A stretch of DNA of 64,000 nt, taken from the NCBI GenBank assembly GCA_000512675.1, contig AXCJ01000001.1:113501-177500 (forward strand), given 5' to 3'. Below, in pieces: positions 60,657-64,000 of this stretch. Numbering within the stretch: position 1 is the stretch's first letter; every line of letters starts with the position of its first letter. Source of the stretch: Candidatus Xenolissoclinum pacificiensis L6 (GTDB lineage Bacteria; Pseudomonadota; Alphaproteobacteria; Rickettsiales; Anaplasmataceae). Both the position numbers and the translations under genes were made by a program. Under the pieces are notes generated by a model that did not search any database, was not told where the DNA came from, and was given only the letters and a program-made list of their open reading frames with translations.

Positions 60657-60854
60657 TTGAAGATTAGTACATCATGCAATATCAGGAAACAGAGCAACAC
60701 GATAAATAACTTGTCATCTGTACAGACTATAAGCAATACCAAAATCCCCCTACCACTCCTATATATCCAAGAGAAAATAGTAGCTAAACTAGATAAAGAA
60801 TATGAACTAGTACAATCTGTACAACATTTTATTGATAATTACAAAGCCACTTGA
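60657..60854 (+). pseudogene. Fragment of a type I restriction HsdS specificity subunit
   Basis: The 65-codon frame carries INNLSSVQTISNTKIPLPLL and IQEKIVAKLDKEYELVQ, the conserved end of an HsdS target-recognition domain and its coiled-coil dimerisation helix. The rest of the gene and any hsdM or hsdR are absent. It is a relic of a lost restriction system. Confidence 0.6.
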
Positions 60855-60874
60855 TAACCTCTATTCTATTTAAT

Positions 60875-61141
60875 CTATTTTTTCTGTACAGCACTACTCG
60901 ACAGGCTATACGAAACACTATTTAACTTTTTTGGATGTTGTTCATCTTTCCTTCTGTCTGCACTACACGAACCACTATTTAACTTTTTTGGATGTTGTTC
61001 ATCTCTCCTTCTGTCTGCACTACACGAAACACTATTTAACTTTTTTGGATGTTGTTCATCTCTCCTTCTGTCTGCACAGCTTCTTGGAGTTGAATTTGAA
61101 GATATATCAACGTTATATCTCTCTTGCTTATCTTGTTCCAT
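60875..61141 (-). CDS. Small hydrophilic tandem-repeat protein
   Basis: An 88-residue protein composed mainly of three 19-residue repeats (CSADRRRDEQHPKKLNSVS and close variants), preceded by MEQDKQERYNVDISS. Highly charged, no signal peptide or membrane segment. I do not recognise it. The near-perfect DNA repeats could be a recombination hotspot; whether the protein is made is unknown. Confidence 0.45.
   Translation of the reverse strand: MEQDKQERYNVDISSNSTPRSCADRRRDEQHPKKLNSVSCSADRRRDEQHPKKLNSGSCSADRRKDEQHPKKLNSVSYSLSSSAVQKK
60915..61080 (-). repeat. 57-bp tandem repeat, about three copies
   Basis: A unit containing TTAACTTTTTTGGATGTTG recurs with a 57-bp period inside the small repeat protein gene. 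The copies differ at only a few bases. The units abut without spacers, so it is not a CRISPR array. Confidence 0.88.
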
Positions 61142-61324
61142 AGTAATAAAAAATATTTTTACACATATAAATTATTATCATAATAAATATTAATTGTCTA
61201 TACCCTATTAATATAAATTTATTCTATTGATATTAATTTATTTCTTATAATAAGCATAAATATTAAATTTACTAGGCAATATCCTTGAATTTTTAAAGCT
61301 AGTAATATGATTACAAAAGTAATA

Positions 61325-61935
61325 AGGTACATTCTAGAATGTATTATCAAAGCGAGTAGCAATTTTGCAAAATCTTTTTATCTTTTGAAAGAAACGTTCT
61401 ACTATATTACGTGATTTATAAAGATTAGTATTATGAATAATCTTCCGCAAACGGTTAATTTTCCAGGAATTACTGCTTCAATATTGCTACTTTTTAACTT
61501 ATCTCTCAGTAAATTAGTATCATAAATTCTATCTGCCAGAAAATATTTACATTCTTCATTTGCAAATAAATGATTTACTAATTGACTATCATAAGTCTGA
61601 CCAGAACTTAAACCTATCTGTTGCCCGTAAGAATTGACTTTAACATGAATCCCTGAAGTTAAACCACCTGCTGATCTACCAATATATTCAGATTCTTTTG
61701 ACAAGGTATTACCCATTGCATCTTGATGACCTTTCACTATAGACGCCAACTATGTGTAATTCTTGATCTCCATCTTTTTCTTAATTCTATCAGGATTTTA
61801 TCTCAATGTCCTTTCTTAGACCAATTGTTATATCTATTATTACCGTCACCATATTCCTTAGGTAAATACCTCCGTGGCTCTCCAGTTCGCAAACTCTACT
61901 CCCTACAGGAATACATTATTACATTTTCTTCCTAC
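61325..61935 (-). mobile_element. IS5-type transposase pseudogene
   Basis: On the minus strand: RYLPKEYGDGNNRYNNWSKK, then after a frameshift YIGRSAGGLTSGIHVKVNSY, LSSGQTYDSQLVNHLF, YFLADRIYDTNLLRDKLK and SNIEAVIPGK, followed by a broken end matching 19610-19760. The order and spacing are those of an IS5-type DDE transposase. The most readable frame is 61402-61749. Downstream, 61936-62182 shows nothing. Confidence 0.8.
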
Positions 61936-62182
61936 TGGAAGCAATGATTTTAGTTTGTCCCAACATTTTGCATCTATTACCATCCCTTATCTCTGATTAG
62001 CAAAATTAACATCGACTAAATCCAGTCAATATGAGTAATATGTGTTTTAATTATATGATTATTTCTCAACTTTTAATTTAATCATACAAAACAACTTTCT
62101 TCTGAAGATTTAAAACAATATTCAACTATAATATTTCTACAGTGAGTTAGATATCTTATAGTATTAGGCTCCAAAAAATATC

Positions 62183-62342
62183 AATCACTGTTCACAAAGG
62201 TACTATTTGGTTGATATTTATCTCCAACGATCAAAAAAATTACTCGTTTTACTTACACTTAATTATGTAACCCAACAATTATTTTACTTTTAAATATTCA
62301 TATGATTATACTGCTAAAGATACACCTTTGTTAACAGTACAA
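62183..62342. mobile_element. MITE-like element with IS5-type ends
   Basis: CACTGTTCACAAAGGT at the left and ACCTTTGTTAACAGT at the right form inverted ends related to the AGGCACTGTTAACAAAG family, enclosing about 120 bp that are AT-rich and non-coding. It is either a miniature derivative or a heavily deleted copy. Confidence 0.5.
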
Positions 62343-62402
62343 TCCTTTAAAAGGATTAATAAATTCCTATTATCACATATTCAAGATATATAGCTATATT
62401 CA

Positions 62403-63254
62403 TCATGATATTCTAAAAGCTAAGCAACGTATAACACCTGTTAGATCCTTTTTATATCTGTATAAACTGAGTCCATATTCAGTTGCAATTCTAATCACAT
62501 CGTAATACATTTTATCGCCTATCTCAACTATACACGTTCCACCTGACAAAAGATGTTGTCGTATACCTGAAAACAATCTACGATACATAATACATCCATT
62601 AATCCCTCCATCAAGGGCCAATCTTGATTCATTTCTTACTTCCATTTGTAAATTCTTTATATCATCCCTACAAATATACGGTGGATTTGATAATAAGAAA
62701 TCAAACTTCATATCGTTGTATACCCATGATTTATAATACATATTACACCTCTTGGATAAATTATATCGATTTACATTAACAAGTGTATTATTGTAAGCAT
62801 TCATATCAATTTCATAGCCACATCCATAACTATTTCTTCTTTCCAATAATGCTGTAACAAGCAAACAACCAGAACCTGTACCAAAATCAGCTAATTTATA
62901 CCTCCTTGTCTTATTAGATAGTTCCAAAAATAACTCTATAATAGTTTCAGAATCATCTCTAGGAACCAATGTGTTTCCTTGAATAGAAAAATCTCTCCCC
63001 CAAAACTCTTTCCTTCCAATAATATGTGCTATTGACACACCATTCTTTCTTCTATGTATCATCTTCATATACTGATATACAACAGATGGTTCTATATTAT
63101 TATCCTTATAGCTCATAATCTCAAGTTGATCTAACTTAATTAGATCAGATAACAACAGTAATGCATCCTGTAATGGGGTAGGTTTATCTTTAAGTAAATC
63201 AATTCCGCATTCTAAGACTTTCCGTATTGTATACATACTCAATCTCTTTATCAA
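62403..63254 (-). CDS. prmC: Peptide chain release factor N5-glutamine methyltransferase
   Basis: Methylates the GGQ glutamine of release factors. The SAM-binding motif ADFGTGSGCLLVTALL and catalytic FLLSNPPYICRDDI are present, with the helical N-terminal domain (LKDKPTPLQDALLLLSDL) and HIIGRKEFWGRDF linker. 283 residues. The ATG at 63254 or the one six codons later may be the true start. Confidence 0.94.
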   Translation of the reverse strand: MIKRLSMYTIRKVLECGIDLLKDKPTPLQDALLLLSDLIKLDQLEIMSYKDNNIEPSVVYQYMKMIHRRKNGVSIAHIIGRKEFWGRDFSIQGNTLVPRDDSETIIELFLELSNKTRRYKLADFGTGSGCLLVTALLERRNSYGCGYEIDMNAYNNTLVNVNRYNLSKRCNMYYKSWVYNDMKFDFLLSNPPYICRDDIKNLQMEVRNESRLALDGGINGCIMYRRLFSGIRQHLLSGGTCIVEIGDKMYYDVIRIATEYGLSLYRYKKDLTGVIRCLAFRIS

Positions 63255-63294
63255 GATTCTATATCCAAATTATGCTCTCTTATCAAAAACCTAA

Positions 63295-63408
63295 TTAAAT
63301 AGAACAATCTTTTTCAAACTCACATGGTTTCTTCCTTGAAGCTCTTTCTCCATCACTATTTTTCTTTACAATCTTATTCATTTGTATATCTCTCGTACTA
63401 TCGTTCAT
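63295..63408 (-). CDS. Possible 37-residue basic peptide
   Basis: A short frame starting with ATG (complement of 63406-63408) and ending TAA, charged throughout (MNKIVKKNSDGERASRKKPC is part of it). No family or ribosome-binding site is convincing, and it may be chance. The remaining stretch 63409-63714 holds nothing recognisable. Confidence 0.15.
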   Translation of the reverse strand: MNDSTRDIQMNKIVKKNSDGERASRKKPCEFEKDCSI

Positions 63409-63714
63409 AATTGCAAATATACTACCCGCTTAAACAATATGAGAAAGAATTAACATATGTCTCAAACCCGTTTTCAAAATATTACTTACCATCATTACAT
63501 ATAATTAAAATATTTTCTTTCGCTCTCAAAATAAACTATGTATACAACAGTCACATACACTATTTACTCATCTAAATAACAATACAGTCATCATCCCTTT
63601 GATTATATCTATAATTCTTCTTATATTTTCCAGTACTGAGACTATTTCATCCCCTCTATTCTAGAGAATATCATATGCCAAATTGTAATCCTGCCCAGTC
63701 TAGAAAATAAGTAT

Positions 63715-64000
63715 TCACATTTCCTTCTGAACTGTTATATTCAACAATTCTAAGCCAACAGATATAACATTCTTTACCGCACATGACAACACTAAACGAG
63801 CTTTTGTTAACTGCAAATCATCCGACACAATTACACGCATATTTGACATACTCTTCCCCATAGACCAAAATACATTATATTGTTCAGCAACATCATACAA
63901 ATAAAATACTATCTTACTAGGTTCGTAAGTTTTTTCCACACTACGTAATACAATAGGCCACTTTAATAAAATACGAATTAAATTCCTCTCAACGTCACTA
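63715..64000 (-). CDS. argS: Arginyl-tRNA synthetase, C-terminal end (runs off the window)
   Basis: The frame stays open to the window edge. It encodes the anticodon-binding end of ArgS: ERNLIRILLKWPIVLRSVEK, YEPSKIVFYLYDVAEQYN, SDDLQLTKARLVLSCAVK and VGLELLNITVQKEM, where the final Met follows the usual LGVxxPxxM ending. The start and catalytic domain lie beyond position 64000. Confidence 0.9.
   Translation of the reverse strand, partial: SDVERNLIRILLKWPIVLRSVEKTYEPSKIVFYLYDVAEQYNVFWSMGKSMSNMRVIVSDDLQLTKARLVLSCAVKNVISVGLELLNITVQKEM

Overview
The window is AT-rich (about two thirds A+T by eye) and reads as chromosomal DNA of an obligately intracellular alphaproteobacterium of the order Rickettsiales. 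The evidence is the gene set: a degenerate second VirB4 paralog typical of the rvh type IV secretion system, a DUF2610 protein, a split ATP synthase locus (only atpH-atpA), an isolated nuoD, HemJ, a CADD/PqqC-like oxygenase, ElbB, and scattered single housekeeping genes on both strands. It keeps murC, dapA, lspA and two flagellar rod/basal-body genes (flgC, fliE). This suggests a lineage with peptidoglycan synthesis and flagellar genes, such as a Midichloriaceae-like or early Anaplasmataceae-like symbiont. I cannot name the species from the sequence alone.

Layout: 1-1.5 kb aminotransferase plus DUF2610 gene; 1.5-3.8 kb a 475-residue protein with a CheD-like glutamine deamidase core, lying between two separated pieces of an IS1-family element; 3.9-6.2 kb leuS; 6.2-7.6 kb gene and IS debris; 7.6-11.3 kb tsaD and a TAXI binding protein, divergent from lipB-rluD; 11.3-13.1 kb a repeat-rich, mucin-like single-span membrane protein; 13.1-14.6 kb a decayed IS1-like element; 14.6-19.5 kb virB4-like gene, tyrS and a dicarboxylate symporter; 19.5-21.4 kb nested IS remnants; 21.4-30.5 kb one giant gene of about 3035 codons with an N-terminal large-clostridial-toxin-like glycosyltransferase signature; 30.5-32.8 kb IS and gene debris; 32.8-33.6 kb an aerolysin/ETX-MTX2-like protein; 33.8-42.2 kb lspA, ftsK, atpA-atpH, a LolC-like permease, nuoD and elbB; 42.3-45.2 kb an unknown gene, RNase P RNA, flgC-fliE and an unknown membrane protein; 45.3-50.2 kb murC, def, holB, pyrF and dapA; 50.6-52.1 kb a phospholipase C/acid phosphatase-family enzyme; 52.1-53.3 kb IS remnants; 53.6-59.4 kb lon, hemJ, the CADD-like gene, infA-maf, tRNA-Thr and engB; 59.4-62.4 kb IS remnants, an hsdS fragment and a small tandem-repeat protein; 62.4-64.0 kb prmC and the 3' end of argS.

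Two kinds of DNA alternate. The core genes belong to translation, tRNA modification, cofactor synthesis, respiration, cell envelope and proteolysis, and look intact. The accessory stretches are full of decayed insertion sequences (IS5-type groups with recognisable ends, plus IS1-type elements), every copy broken by stops or deletions. The toxin-like or host-facing candidates (CheD-like deamidase, giant glycosyltransferase-like protein, ETX/MTX2-like protein, mucin-like repeat protein, phosphoesterase without signal peptide) sit beside these IS-rich stretches. That pattern fits an effector repertoire acquired or shuffled with mobile DNA and possibly delivered by the type IV system to which the VirB4-like protein belongs. 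Delivery is inference; no secretion signal was demonstrated.
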